64,000 bases of DNA from Paenibacillus_AB hodogayensis (GCF_039536325.1 NZ_BAAAYO010000008.1:1-64000), one strand, 5' to 3'. Positions 44,818-54,729 are shown, numbered from the stretch's first letter. The notes: a model not told the origin generated them from the sequence alone. Made by a program: numbers and translations.

Positions 44818-44846
44818 ATCGTAATGTACGCGTAATTTGCTGTCAA
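44818..44846 (-). promoter_or_regulatory. Promoter of the module 2 regulator
   Basis: Minus strand TTGACA (44841-44846), 17-base spacer, TACGAT (44818-44823), about 80 bases before the start codon. Confidence 0.55.
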
Positions 44847-45847
44847 TCAGCAGTCGGACGGTCGGCTTGCTTCGTTGCTGCTGTTCTCCTGGTACAGTGC
44901 CGATTTTACGTGATCGTAAGCTTTAATCTGGGACGATAGGTTCTGTGAGATTTATGATCTTGATGTAGAAGGAGCCGGAGTACGCTTGTTAGGTGCTGGG
45001 CGGGCTGAAGACCGAGGTGTCGCTATACAAACCAGATATTCATCATGTAATGTGTTATAAGAACCTTCTAATCCAGAAAATCCTCGCCGCACACCAATTG
45101 TAATTTATAAGAGGTTTGTTAATTCGAATCATACAGCCAATTTCACGACCAGTCAATATGTTTTTAACGAAATTTACCTGCCTTTTATTTAAAAGCTTGG
45201 TTTCACTCCTTTACTATCTAAAACATACAAATCACATAAACATCAATTTATTGGAAACGTAGATTTCAAAACTAAATAAATGGCTACTTACAAATCACAA
45301 CAAATCCACTCGGGCATCTGAAAGCAGGAACCTGTGGACTTGCAATCAAAAACGTGTATACGTATCTTTTGGAAGGCATTACAGGAACGGACGGCAGGCG
45401 ATCTGGAGACACGGCATCGACCGCAAGCTCGTCGAGCAGCCAAGCTCTGGGCGGGGAGCAGCAGGCGGCGAGGGTTAAGGAGACGCTCCAAGCGGAGCTG
45501 TCCGATCGGGAAGCGATCGAGTATTACGAGTGTTATCTGCGGCCAATTTCACTTTACAGAAGGGACAAAACGCTAAGCATTTTGGCTGTCTTCCGTAATT
45601 TTCTCCAATACTACATTCACTCTTTCACCCCCAACATTTTCGCACCTGTTTATCATGATCCATTTACAGGAGAATAAAACAAAGTACAAGGTCAGCCGCT
45701 GTTCTATTTTGGCAATCGTTCTGTTTCATTGATACTAGCACAACCACGACATTTTTCGACCATATCGAGACCGTATTGTTATATTCTTTTCCTGATAGGT
45801 TTGATATGATTAAATAACAATTATTCTTGCGGAGAGCGGGCGACAAC
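44847..45847. other. One-kilobase intergenic region with a short GC-rich coding-like fragment
   Basis: Mostly AT-rich and featureless. A GC-rich island (about 45375-45540) on the plus strand can be read as YTYLLEGITGTDGRRSGDTA, then VKETLQAELSDREAIEYYE, without start or ribosome site. It is probably the relic of a deleted gene. The last 60 bases carry the leader of the two-component genes (TGCGGAGAGCGGGCGACAAC). Confidence 0.35.
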
Positions 45848-46537
45848 ATGAGTCGAATTTTAATAGTCGATGATGAGTCTGACATTCGCTCGCTGATTCG
45901 CCTTCACCTGGAGCGTGCGGGCTTGGAAATCATCGAAGCCGAGTCGGGACGACAAGCGATTGAGCGGATTCAGGAGCATCCTATTGAATTAATGATTTTG
46001 GACTTAATGATGGACGAGGGGAATGGCTTTGAGGTACTTCACTATTTGCGAGAAACCAGTTCAAAAATACTCGTTATCGCGCTTAGCGCCAGACGAGAGG
46101 TGCAGGATAAGGTGGACACGCTCGACTTGGGGGCAGACGATTATATCACGAAGCCATTTAGCCCTATAGAGTTGATTGCCCGTGTTCAAGCTCAATTAAG
46201 GAGGCATACTTCTCATACGTCGCATCAGTCCGTGATTATCAGATTGAACAACCTAGTTCTCGATATAGATAATTTAATTCTGCACAATGGCGGGATACGG
46301 CACCCATTAACCGAGATTGAGTGTCAGCTTCTACACTTATTTATGACAAATCCCGATCGCATCCTGACCAGGAGAGACATCTACCAGCATATCTGGAAGC
46401 ATGAGAATTATGACAAAAATAACTTGAGTGTTTTTATCAACCGACTCCGCACGATACTCGAAGACACTGCCAATTCCCCGCTTCACCTTCATACCGTGCG
46501 TGGTATTGGATATCGTTTTTCGGGAGATAGACGATGA
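45848..46537 (+). CDS. Two-component response regulator, OmpR/PhoB family
   Basis: 229 residues from ATG 45848. The receiver domain has the acidic pocket (LIVDDE), phospho-acceptor Asp52 (MILDLMMDEGNG), Ser/Thr (VIALSAR) and Lys102 (YITKPFSP). The C-terminal winged helix is of OmpR type (HPLTEIECQLLHLFMTNPDR, ILTRRDIYQHIWKHENYDKN, VRGIGYRFSGDR). Its stop overlaps the start of the kinase gene by four bases (ATGA), so the pair is co-translated. The closest visual resemblance is to VanR-like regulators. The nearby SLH surface protein or cell-envelope genes are possible targets, but no site was identified. Confidence 0.93.
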   Translation: MSRILIVDDESDIRSLIRLHLERAGLEIIEAESGRQAIERIQEHPIELMILDLMMDEGNGFEVLHYLRETSSKILVIALSARREVQDKVDTLDLGADDYITKPFSPIELIARVQAQLRRHTSHTSHQSVIIRLNNLVLDIDNLILHNGGIRHPLTEIECQLLHLFMTNPDRILTRRDIYQHIWKHENYDKNNLSVFINRLRTILEDTANSPLHLHTVRGIGYRFSGDRR

Positions 46538-47967
46538 ACAATCGCACAAAGCTATGGCTCGTCATGCTGATCAGTGCCGTAAGCAGTTTGATTCTATTTA
46601 TTTTGCTTTCTATATTTGTAGGTACGATTTGGGTCAAGGGTTACAATTTGGAGAAGTTGAACTCCATTTCGCATGAGACACTGAATTTAATTGAGCAACA
46701 AAGCGCATTCGACGAGGATAACCTTCAGTTGCTGTTGGATTCGGTTCATAGCCAGAATCCGGATCTGCGCTTGGAATGGATCGCTCCTGACGGAACAGTA
46801 ATCTATGATACTTCAGGAGAAACGGGACATTACGACTTCAAGCAATTAGTGGATCGTATGGTGAATATGCCGAACAACCTATGGGGCACCAACGAACCGA
46901 TAACCCTCGTTTATTCCCTTAACCATAATGAGCAGTCCTATTATTTGCTTTTAAGTTTGCCCAGTGAAGCGATGCAAGCAGGGCAGTACTTCTTCTATAC
47001 GCGTACGAACGAGGTCGTTTATACGCTAATCTTGCCCATCCTATTATCTGCCTTGGTGCCGTATTTTCTATCTCTATGGTTTTTCTCCTCTATCAATCGG
47101 CGCATCGACAAGCTGAATAAGGCACTCAATCAAGTCAATTTCCGAAGTGATATTATCGTGCTAGGGGACAAGTCGAAGGATGAGATCGGCCAGCTTACCC
47201 GGCATTACAATGAGATGGTTTATAGAATACAAAGTCAGGCTAGTCAAATCGAGCAATTCGAAAACCGGCGCAAGCTACTGCTGTCCAACATTTCCCATGA
47301 TTTGCGAACACCACTAACCATGATTTTGGGCTATGCCGAAACGATTCGCACAGGTGCCTACAAAGATGAGGACGAGCTTCAGGCCGGTGCGAAAATCATA
47401 CTACAGCGATCCCGCTACATGGACAATCTACTGGATCAACTGCTGGACATCTCGCGGCAAAATGAGGATTTACTCGAACTCCATTTTGCTCCGCATAACT
47501 TGTCCGAAATGTTGCGGAAGATCATAGTGGATTACCTGTTGATTTTAGATGGTCAGGGATTCACAATCGAAGTAGTCATACCCGAGAGTGACGTGGTAAT
47601 TGATATCAATGAATCTCTTATCGAAAGAGCCTTTCGCAACTTGCTGGATAATGCCATTCAATACGGGAAAGATGGGTATTTCCTCGGAATCGAATTAACG
47701 GAAGAAGATGAGGAAGTGTACGTTACCGTCAAAGATCGAGGCAAAGGAATCTCGCCTGAGGATCGCGAGCAGATCTTTGAACGGTTCTATCGGGCTAACG
47801 GAGGAAGAAGAAGCCTTGGCCTTGGACTCGGCTTAGGCTTGTCAATCGTCCATGATGTTATAGAATCCCATCAAGGAAGTGTACGTTTGAGCAGCACTCC
47901 TTATTCGGAAACCTTGTTCCAAGTAAGGCTTCCGAAAAGGCAGCTGGGCTACCGGAATGATGATTAA
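46534..47967 (+). CDS. Sensor histidine kinase
   Basis: 477 residues. TM1 about 9-33, an extracellular sensor loop about 34-160 and TM2 about 161-185 are followed by HAMP (about 186-240). HisKA has His255 in SNISHDLRTPLTMILGYAET. HATPase_c shows N box NLLDNAIQYG, G1 DRGKGISPEDREQIFERFYR and G2 LGLGLGLGLSIVHDV. Autophosphorylates and passes phosphate to the overlapping response regulator gene's product. The signal is unknown; the mid-sized loop suggests an envelope stimulus. It is followed by a strong hairpin terminator. Confidence 0.93.
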   Translation: MNNRTKLWLVMLISAVSSLILFILLSIFVGTIWVKGYNLEKLNSISHETLNLIEQQSAFDEDNLQLLLDSVHSQNPDLRLEWIAPDGTVIYDTSGETGHYDFKQLVDRMVNMPNNLWGTNEPITLVYSLNHNEQSYYLLLSLPSEAMQAGQYFFYTRTNEVVYTLILPILLSALVPYFLSLWFFSSINRRIDKLNKALNQVNFRSDIIVLGDKSKDEIGQLTRHYNEMVYRIQSQASQIEQFENRRKLLLSNISHDLRTPLTMILGYAETIRTGAYKDEDELQAGAKIILQRSRYMDNLLDQLLDISRQNEDLLELHFAPHNLSEMLRKIIVDYLLILDGQGFTIEVVIPESDVVIDINESLIERAFRNLLDNAIQYGKDGYFLGIELTEEDEEVYVTVKDRGKGISPEDREQIFERFYRANGGRRSLGLGLGLGLSIVHDVIESHQGSVRLSSTPYSETLFQVRLPKRQLGYRNDD

Positions 47968-48005
47968 AATGGCAGGGATTCAGATTAAATAATCGATTCA
48001 AATGT

Positions 48006-48033
48006 AATAGGGCACCCTTTGGGTGCCCTATTA
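48006..48033. terminator. Bidirectional terminator between kinase and SLH protein genes
   Basis: AATAGGGCACCC-TTT-GGGTGCCCTATT, eleven to twelve perfect pairs, between two convergent genes. Confidence 0.85.
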
Positions 48034-48132
48034 TCAGTTATTCATATATAAATCTCCAAAGACGCTTGTGCTTCTTTTCAATGTCTTCCCTTAAAACTGG
48101 AGTCATGTTTCTGATAACGGTGATCGCTTGCT

Positions 48133-51100
48133 TTAACCCTGCTTACTCTTTTGAGCGATCATCTTCAACAGAATCGTGACTGCCTCCGCTCTAGTTGCCT
48201 TATCATGAGGAGCGAATTTGTTCGAACCTTTGCCTGATATAAGGCCAAGATTCTTCAACACTGCTACCTGCGCCTTCGCCCAGCTTGGAATGTCTGCGTC
48301 ATCCACGAAGTCGGTTACTGTATTCGTTTCCACCTTCAGTACTAGCGCTTTAGCGATCATCACAGCCATCTCTGTGCGTGTAATTTCTGCATCTGGATGG
48401 AAACTGCCATCCGAGTAGCCGTTAACGATGCCCGCTTGAACAGCTTGCTCTATCGATTTCTGCGCCCATGTTCCAATCTTCACCGAATCGGTGAACGCAA
48501 CCTTCGCAGCTTCCTCTTGCGACTTCAACACCTTCATCAGCATCACCACAAATTCAGCCCGAGTGACGATGTTATTTGGCTTAAACGTGCCATCCCCATA
48601 CCCGTTCACAATTCCGCTCTGTACTGCCTTATTAATGTCGGATACTGCCCAGTGCCCGGCTATGTCACTAAAGTTAACTTCCTTCGACTCGTCTATCGAG
48701 GGTGCTCCAATGGGCAACCCCGACGCCCGATCTACCACCAGCACAGCAAATTTCATGAAGTTGTCCACCTCTACGCTGATGCGATTGCCTTCGATTTTGC
48801 CGTTCTCGATTTTCACCCATGTTTTCGTAGCTTCATTATAGTAGAAAATCGCTACCGTTTGGTTGCTATTCACTTGGATTTGGTTAAATACCATAGCCAA
48901 CGTAGCTGGCTTGTTGAGATTTTCAGGCGTATTCTTCTGGACGTCGAACACCGGGCTTACCGAAATTTCATGATGTGCAAAAAGATTTTGCGTATTCAAT
49001 ACCTTCTCAATGTTAATTTCCAACGGTTTGCTGGTAGCATTAGCCGGAATACGAATGAAGATCGCTTGATCCAAGCTCACTTCACCGGCGCTTCCTAACG
49101 GAAGCGTTAGTTTCCCATTCGTTGAGTAAATGGGGCTGCTGATTGAACCATGGTTACTGCTTGAACTTCCGCTTGAACTGTTTCTTGGCGAAACGGGGTT
49201 GGATGGGGAGGAAGCTGGACTTGATCCCACGCCATTCGTTGCAACCACCGTGAACGTGTATTCTGTTCCGTTCGTCAATCCCGTAACCGTAACCGGACTC
49301 GCGGTTGTGCTCGTTCCTGTGAATCCTCCTGGACTAGACGTAACCGTATAGCCCGTGATCGCACTTCCCCCATTGCTCGCTGGGGCGTCGAAGCTGACCG
49401 TCGCTTGTCCATTGCCTGCTGTAGCTGTCACATTCCTTGGTTCGCTCGGCACACCGATTGGTGCGACAGGCGTCACACTCCTTGATGCCACGGATGCTGC
49501 GGAGTTACCTGCGCTATTCTTGGCAACTACTGTGAACGTATACGCTGTTCCGTACGTCAATCCCGTGACCGTGACCGGACTCGCGGTTGTGCTCGTTCCT
49601 GTGATTCCTCCTGGACTGGACGTAACCGTATACAGTGTGATCGCACTTCCCCCATCACTCGCTGGGGCGTCGAAGCTAACCGTCACCGTTCCGTTGCCTG
49701 CGATCGCCGTTACATTCGTCGGTGCGCTCGGCACACCGATCAGTGCGACGGGCGTCACACTCCCTGATGCCGCGGATGCCGCGGAGTTGCCTGCACTATT
49801 CTTGGCAACTACTGTGAACGTATACGCCGTTCCGTTCGTCAATCCCGTGACCGTGACCGGACTCGGGGTTGTGCTCGTTCCTGTGATTCCTCCTGGACTG
49901 GATGTAACTGTATAGCCCGTGATCGCACTTCCCCCATTGCTCGCTGGGGCGTCGAAGCTGACCGTGACTTGTCCATTGCCTGCGGTCGCCGTTACATTCG
50001 TCGGTGCGCTCGGCACACCGATCGGTGCGACGGGCGTCACACTCCCTGATGTCGCGGATGCCGCGGAGTTGCCTGCGCTATTCTTGGCAACTACTGTGAA
50101 CGTATACGCCGTTCCGTTCGTCAATCCCGTGACCGTGACCGGACTCGGGGTTGTGCTCGTTCCTGTGAATCCTCCTGGACTAGACGTAACCGTATAGCCC
50201 GTGATCGCACTTCCCCCATTGCTCGCTGGGGCGTCGAAGCTGACCGTGACTTGTCCATTGCCTGCTGTAGCTGTCACATTCCTTGGTTCGCTCGCCACAC
50301 CGATTGGTGCGACGGACGTCACACTCCCTGATGGCACGGATGCTGTGGAATTGCCTACGCTATTCTTGGCAACTACTGTGAACGTATACGCTGTTCCGTT
50401 CGTCAATCCCGTGACCGTGACCGGACTCGCGGTTGTGCTCGTTCCCATGATTCCTCCTGGACTGGACGTAACCGTATACAGCGTGATCGCACTTCCCCCA
50501 TCACTCGCTGGGGCGTCGAAGCTAACCGTTGCCGTTCCGTTACCTGCGGTCGCCGTTACATTCGTCGGTGCGCTCGGCACACTGATCGGTGCGACGGGCG
50601 TCACACTCCCTGATGCCGCGGATGCCGCGGAATTGCCTGCGCTATTCTTGGCAACTACTGTGAACGTATACGCCGTTCCGTTCGTCAATCCCGTAACCGT
50701 GACCGGACTCGCGGTTGTGCTCGTTCCTGTGATTCCTCCTGGACTGGATGTAACTGTATAGCCCGTGATCGCACTTCCCCCATCACTCGCTGGGGCGTCG
50801 AAGCTAACCGTCGCCGTTCCGTTACCTGCTGTCGCCTTGACATTTGTCGGAGAGCTCGGCTCACTGATCGGCGTCACACTCCCTGATGTCACTGATGCCT
50901 CAGAGTTGCCTACGCTATTCTTTGCAACTACTGTGAACGTATACGCCGTTCCGTACGTCAATCCCGTGACCGTGACCGGACTCGCGGTTGTGCTCGTTCC
51001 TGTGATTCCTCCTGGACTGGACGTAACCGTATACAGCGTGATCGCACTTCCCCCATCACTCGCTGGGGCGTCGAAGCTAACCGTCGCTTGTCTATTGCCT

Positions 51101-52362
51101 GCGGTCGCCGTCACATTCGTCGGTGCGCCCGGTACAGCAACAACTTTAAACGCATTTGAATAAGAATATCCTGCTACATGACTTACATTCAGATCGTCGT
51201 CAACACGAACGTGCAAATACCACGTACCTGCAGCAGGAGGCGTAGAAATGGAATCTTCGCTCGTGAACTCTGCCCACTCCACGTTCGGCCAATCGGGTGC
51301 CGTTTCCCCTGTTGACCATTGGTAATACGTTTTGGCTGATCCTATAAAATTAGGAACATCTACCGTTACCTTTGTTGAATTAGCTTGCTTTCCTACTGGT
51401 TCACCGTTTGGAGAATAGCTGACTTCCGCAGACAAAATATTGAGGAACTTGTGCCCATTCGTAGAAGCATAAGTCTTCGCTGGAGAAGGATCAAAAGCTG
51501 CCATCGAAAAACTCGGATTTCCAGAAAACGCACTAGCTCCAATTGTAGTTAAATCCCCTTCAACAATAACACTCGTTAATTGGTTATTAGCAAATGCAAA
51601 TCCCCCTATGCTCGTTACACTGTTCGGGATCGTCACACTCGTTAATTGGTTATTAGAAAATGCACTTTCCCCTATGCTCGTTACACTGTTCGGGATCGTC
51701 ACACTCGTTAATTGGTTATCAAAAAATGCACCATCCCCTATGCTCGTTACACTGTTCGGGATCGTCACACTCGTTATTTGGTTTTTAGAAAATGCCTCTC
51801 CCCCTATGTTCGTTACACTGTTCGGGATCGTCACACTCGTTAATTGGTTAAGATAAAATGCACTTGCCCCTATGCTCGTTACACTGTCCGGGATCGTTAC
51901 AGTCGTTATTTGGTTCCAACTAAATGCACCATTGCCTATGCTCTTTACACCGTTCTGGATCATCACACTCGTTAATTGATTTCCATAAAATGCCAACTCC
52001 CCTATGCTCGTTACACTGTTCGGGATCGTTACACTCGTTAATTGGTTTTGCCTAAATGCACTATCCTGTATGCTCGTTACACTGTTCGGGATCGTCACAC
52101 TCGTTAAGTTCTTAGAAATAAATGCAGCAGTCCTTATGCTAGTTACAGGATTTCCATCTATTGTAGCAGGAATATCAACCTCTTTGTTCGTTCCAGTATA
52201 TCCCGTAATGGTTACTTCTAAGTTACTTGTAAAGTATAGAAAATCTCCTGCTGCCTTCGCCTCCTGAATACTACCTCCTGTCCATGAGCCTAGCGTAATC
52301 ACAGCCAGCGTGAGTAGACAAATCATCAACTTCCTTATTTCCAACAAACTCCATCTCATCAT
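48133..52362 (-). CDS. Secreted S-layer-anchored protein: leucine-rich repeats, seven FnIII domains, three SLH domains
   Basis: About 1409 residues from ATG 52362 (GGGTG 10 bases upstream; a start 14 codons earlier is less likely). Signal peptide (KLMICLLTLAVITLGSW ... AKAA). BspA-type LRR_5 repeats (about 70-290) have a 23-residue period based on TIPNSVTSIGxxAFxxNQLT. A beta domain precedes seven ~94-residue fibronectin III repeats (about 410-1065), each with VTVSFDAPAS, ITGYTVTSSPGG and TAYTFTVVAKNS. A Ser-rich linker and a ZU5/GAIN-like beta region (about 1085-1220) precede three SLH domains (FSDIAGHWAVSDINKAVQSG; VNGYGDGTFKPNNIVTRAEF). It is likely an adhesin or scaffold displayed on the cell surface. 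Confidence 0.92.
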   Translation of the reverse strand: MMRWSLLEIRKLMICLLTLAVITLGSWTGGSIQEAKAAGDFLYFTSNLEVTITGYTGTNKEVDIPATIDGNPVTSIRTAAFISKNLTSVTIPNSVTSIQDSAFRQNQLTSVTIPNSVTSIGELAFYGNQLTSVMIQNGVKSIGNGAFSWNQITTVTIPDSVTSIGASAFYLNQLTSVTIPNSVTNIGGEAFSKNQITSVTIPNSVTSIGDGAFFDNQLTSVTIPNSVTSIGESAFSNNQLTSVTIPNSVTSIGGFAFANNQLTSVIVEGDLTTIGASAFSGNPSFSMAAFDPSPAKTYASTNGHKFLNILSAEVSYSPNGEPVGKQANSTKVTVDVPNFIGSAKTYYQWSTGETAPDWPNVEWAEFTSEDSISTPPAAGTWYLHVRVDDDLNVSHVAGYSYSNAFKVVAVPGAPTNVTATAGNRQATVSFDAPASDGGSAITLYTVTSSPGGITGTSTTASPVTVTGLTYGTAYTFTVVAKNSVGNSEASVTSGSVTPISEPSSPTNVKATAGNGTATVSFDAPASDGGSAITGYTVTSSPGGITGTSTTASPVTVTGLTNGTAYTFTVVAKNSAGNSAASAASGSVTPVAPISVPSAPTNVTATAGNGTATVSFDAPASDGGSAITLYTVTSSPGGIMGTSTTASPVTVTGLTNGTAYTFTVVAKNSVGNSTASVPSGSVTSVAPIGVASEPRNVTATAGNGQVTVSFDAPASNGGSAITGYTVTSSPGGFTGTSTTPSPVTVTGLTNGTAYTFTVVAKNSAGNSAASATSGSVTPVAPIGVPSAPTNVTATAGNGQVTVSFDAPASNGGSAITGYTVTSSPGGITGTSTTPSPVTVTGLTNGTAYTFTVVAKNSAGNSAASAASGSVTPVALIGVPSAPTNVTAIAGNGTVTVSFDAPASDGGSAITLYTVTSSPGGITGTSTTASPVTVTGLTYGTAYTFTVVAKNSAGNSAASVASRSVTPVAPIGVPSEPRNVTATAGNGQATVSFDAPASNGGSAITGYTVTSSPGGFTGTSTTASPVTVTGLTNGTEYTFTVVATNGVGSSPASSPSNPVSPRNSSSGSSSSNHGSISSPIYSTNGKLTLPLGSAGEVSLDQAIFIRIPANATSKPLEINIEKVLNTQNLFAHHEISVSPVFDVQKNTPENLNKPATLAMVFNQIQVNSNQTVAIFYYNEATKTWVKIENGKIEGNRISVEVDNFMKFAVLVVDRASGLPIGAPSIDESKEVNFSDIAGHWAVSDINKAVQSGIVNGYGDGTFKPNNIVTRAEFVVMLMKVLKSQEEAAKVAFTDSVKIGTWAQKSIEQAVQAGIVNGYSDGSFHPDAEITRTEMAVMIAKALVLKVETNTVTDFVDDADIPSWAKAQVAVLKNLGLISGKGSNKFAPHDKATRAEAVTILLKMIAQKSKQG
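49190..51135 (-). repeat. Seven tandem 282-base repeats encoding FnIII domains
   Basis: Period 94 codons, very high DNA identity between units including third positions. Units differ mainly at DGG/NGG, LYT/GYT and Val/Ala positions. The first and last units are more diverged. The antisense strand is open in each unit only as a shadow. Confidence 0.9.
51560..52150 (-). repeat. Tandem 69-base repeats encoding leucine-rich (BspA-like) repeats
   Basis: Eight to nine units of 23 codons with the nucleotide core ATGCTCGTTACACTGTTCGG (plus-strand text) nearly unchanged from unit to unit. Confidence 0.88.
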
Positions 52363-52404
52363 GTGACTGTTGCACCCTCTTCTATTATTATTCGATTGAA
52401 CCAC

Positions 52405-52748
52405 TCCGTATTTTACTAGAGAAATCTTGCTTGAATCTTAATGGAATCTTAATAGGTAATGTAAATTAATGGAAATAAACAAACGCGATATAGACAAGTT
52501 CCTGATGAAGTATTAACTCAGTTGTTGGAAGAAGCATCTGGATGAACTGGTTACAATAAACCCAGCATATTTTCTTGGGCTATCCTAGCAATTATGCTTT
52601 AATCCTCGTATTCACTCATATTCGCCGCGCAGTGAATGGTTTCTTGGTATGGGAGTACAAAGGTATACCTGCCCTAATAAGGTGCGTTTTAAAGCAAATC
52701 AGGCAAAAATTTCGCCGTCATTTGTGGTAAGGTTCACCGCACATGATC
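52405..52748. other. Intergenic upstream region of the giant SLH gene
   Basis: AT-rich, about 340 bases; holds the promoter side of the SLH gene. A short plus-strand frame (VRFKANQAKISPSFVVRFTA) runs into repeat copy f without start or ribosome site. Nothing else seen. Confidence 0.35.
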
Positions 52749-52779
52749 TTAAACTATCCTACACTTTAGTTCAATGAAA
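52749..52779 (+). repeat. Intergenic repeat copy f
   Basis: TTAAACTATCCTACAC then TTTAGTTCAATGAAAA, both blocks intact. It is immediately followed by a terminator-type hairpin. Confidence 0.7.
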
Positions 52780-52781
52780 AA

Positions 52782-52804
52782 GCAGTCGGTCTATGGCCGG
52801 CTGC
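52782..52804 (-). terminator. Terminator hairpin attached to repeat copy f
   Basis: On the minus strand GCAGCCGGCC-ATA-GACCGACTGC followed by TTTTTC and then the repeat. It lies about 70 bases beyond the hypothetical frame at 52877. Confidence 0.7.
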
Positions 52805-52876
52805 CATCATTTCTTTATTATGCTATCTTACTCTGTTGAATGATATTGTTCATTTGTATTTAGATAACTCCCGAAG

Positions 52877-53347
52877 TCAATGACCACCTGATTGGTCTGA
52901 AAACAATTCTGCTCGTTTTGTTTTTCCCATTGGATAAAATTGATTTTTTGAAACTGGTTGAAATCTAATTTTTGTTTGAGATTCTCCAGTCAGTTTATCA
53001 AGTGTTTTTTGCAATAAGTGAAGAGTACCTGTGATATAACCACTCAGTTGAAAAACGATTTGGACAACTTGGTGGGAGAACGCCGCTTGGGGGCCATCGT
53101 CTTTGCGCAAACCCTAGCAACAGAAAACCAAACTCCCTAATTTCTTATTATGGTTAATGGCATTAAGCAGTTTGCTCTTTGATGCTACCGTAAGTCCCAA
53201 CGATTCCAGTCGTTTGATTGAGCTTTTGATGATGTTGATTAGTTTTGGGGATTGCTTTAGGATCGCCGATTGAGTTCGGCAATGGATAATCTCATCTTCA
53301 GTCGGGAATATCACAATGTTCTTGGCATCGCGCGATGACAAGAACAT
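52877..53347 (-). pseudogene. Two consecutive short frames, unrecognised, probably a decayed gene
   Basis: Frame 1 (53114-53347) begins in the hairpin element (MFLSSRDAKNIVIFPTEDEI) and continues INIIKSSIKRLESLGLTVAS. Frame 2 (52877-53110) follows after 3 bases and reads GYITGTLHLLQKTLDKLTGE and QTKIRFQPVSKNQFYPMGKT. No ribosome sites, no known domain. The composition is coding-like and AT-rich. They may be one gene split by a stop and frameshift, or unrelated relics. Confidence 0.3.
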
Positions 53348-53390
53348 TGTGACATAACAAATAAAAGCCGTGATTTACACGACTGTGAAT
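53303..53390. repeat. Hairpin element, copy 1
   Basis: TCGGGAATATCACAATG begins an inverted repeat: CACAATGTTCTTG (53312-53324) pairs with CAAGAACATTGTG (53339-53351). A second small hairpin follows, CCGTGATTTACACG. It is shared with 54730-54815. Confidence 0.75.
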
Positions 53391-53394
53391 GTAA

Positions 53395-53517
53395 TTATGA
53401 TTGTGACACCCGACAGCTTGTTAGTTGCCTGACATATTTATTTATATAGGCAGCAAGTTCTTTATTGGACTGTGATGGATCTTCGAATACTTTCATTGCT
53501 ACCTCAATACTTATTTT
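53395..53517 (-). pseudogene. C-terminal remnant next to the YheC/YheD gene
   Basis: Minus-strand frame reading ISIEVAMKVFEDPSQSNKEL and AAYINKYVRQLTSCRVSQS to TGA/TAA near 53395. It begins where the YheC/YheD gene ends, in another frame, without a start. Coding-like but not recognised. Confidence 0.35.
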
Positions 53518-54287
53518 GCGCTTTTCCTGCCATAGCTGCGGGCGTAACGCATCATCCGGTCGTATGCTGCTCGGTCTAACTTTTTGAACGGATGGAAATG
53601 AGGATGGTTGCTGTTCACTTCCAGCACCCAAAGCCGCCCGCTTCGGTCGTAGGCGAAATCGACGCCCATCTCGCGCATGCCCGATCGTTTGGCGCTTAGC
53701 GTCCGTACGACGTCCAGCGCTTTGCGGGTTAAATGGCGGATTCGCGCCTTGCCTTGTTCTTCCGGCAATCCTTTTCGATTATGCAGCGACTCCATCAAAA
53801 TTAGTTCTCCGCCCTGATAATAATTGGTTACAATCTTACCCTCCCGTCCGACTTTGGCCGCCATCCCGGTACATGTCCAGCTTCCTCCCGGCTTGCGCTG
53901 CACCATAACGCGAATGTCGTACGGTCTTTCGCCCGCCAGGTCAAGTCGCACCGTCTTCTGAATAATCATTCGCCCCTGGCGTTTCGCCAGTATATGCCGG
54001 TAAATGGAAGACGCTGAATTGAACCGGTTGCTCCGTTTGCCCCGCTGTGAGGATTGCAGCTTGAACCCGCTTCGCGTCCGCGTCAGCTTGAAGATGCCGA
54101 TTCCGAGCGAACCGATATCCGGCTTGATATAAAGCGAGGAATGGCTAGCCGTCATCTTTTTCATATTGGGGAGCGTGAACAGCCTTGTATGGGGGATGTT
54201 TTTTTTCAGCGAATGATTCGCGGACAAATATCGGCAGACCCGCAGCTTGCCTCTGATAGTGCCGCTGCGGTAGTTCTTTTTGAACAC
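53511..54287 (-). CDS. YheC/YheD family endospore coat-associated ATP-grasp protein
   Basis: 258 residues from GTG 54287, supported by GGGGAGGTGA 6 bases upstream. Family features: SLYIKPDIGSLGIGIFKLTR (ATP-grasp lysine strand), RMIIQKTVRLDLAGERPYDI and RVMVQRKPGGSWTCTGMAAK. Then REMGVDFAYDRSGRLWVLEV and NSNHPHFHPFKKLD (metal-binding Asn/Glu of the ATP-grasp active site). In Bacillus subtilis YheC/YheD are spore-coat associated; the ligation substrate is unknown. The length is that of the short family members lacking the N-terminal domain. It points to a spore-forming host. Confidence 0.9.
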   Translation of the reverse strand: MFKKNYRSGTIRGKLRVCRYLSANHSLKKNIPHTRLFTLPNMKKMTASHSSLYIKPDIGSLGIGIFKLTRTRSGFKLQSSQRGKRSNRFNSASSIYRHILAKRQGRMIIQKTVRLDLAGERPYDIRVMVQRKPGGSWTCTGMAAKVGREGKIVTNYYQGGELILMESLHNRKGLPEEQGKARIRHLTRKALDVVRTLSAKRSGMREMGVDFAYDRSGRLWVLEVNSNHPHFHPFKKLDRAAYDRMMRYARSYGRKSAK

Positions 54288-54543
54288 AACGAATCACCTC
54301 CCCGATACTATATGACCGGCTTGGCTGAAGTTAGTGTGCACTTGTTCAAATTCAGCGAATGCCCCCCTACGTCGGCACGGGGAACGGGAAAACTGCATTA
54401 ATTAATTGCGGCTTATACTATGATGCGAAGAGGATGAAGGCCTGCTAAACGATCAAGATGCTCCCGATCCAAACGGCGATTAAGATCCAAATCAAAATGA
54501 ATAATGCAGCATGTCACCCAATATTTCGGCTTTCCCTGCTTTC

Positions 54544-54690
54544 TTATCTCCTCCGCTCCACGATAACAGGTTGAGGAGTCATTTTAAGTGCGAGCGTAAT
54601 TCCTAATGGCACGATAATCAAATAATCGAGATAACCTAATATGGGGATAAAATCTGGTATAGCTTCCAGCGGCCGAATTTTTCGGCGCTT
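54544..54690 (-). pseudogene. DUF1232 (YkvA-like) C-terminal remnant
   Basis: Minus-strand frame containing PLEAIPDFIPILGYLDYLII and VPLGITLALKMTP, the hallmark SPIDLIPDFIPxLGYLDD core of DUF1232 membrane proteins, to TAA 54544-54546. The N-terminal half of the domain (about 60-80 residues) is gone, and the frame runs upstream into the hairpin element at 54.73 kb. The second conserved Asp of LGYLDD is Tyr here. Not functional. Confidence 0.7.
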
Positions 54691-54729
54691 TGCGTCCGAG
54701 CACGACGTGATTACTATTTCTGCCTTCTT

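Noticed and set aside
49190..51135. CRISPR-like regular repetition
   Set aside because: Period is 282 bases without short repeat/spacer structure, and the repeats are in-frame protein domains.
49130..51163. Chain of long open frames on the plus strand antisense to the FnIII repeats
   Set aside because: They repeat with the same 282-base period, start at the same antisense codons and have no ribosome sites; they are shadows of the repeats.
54400..54520. Hydrophobic minus-strand peptide (ALFILIWILIAVWIGSILIV)
   Set aside because: Resembles a single-helix small sporulation protein, but no in-frame start codon or ribosome site was found.
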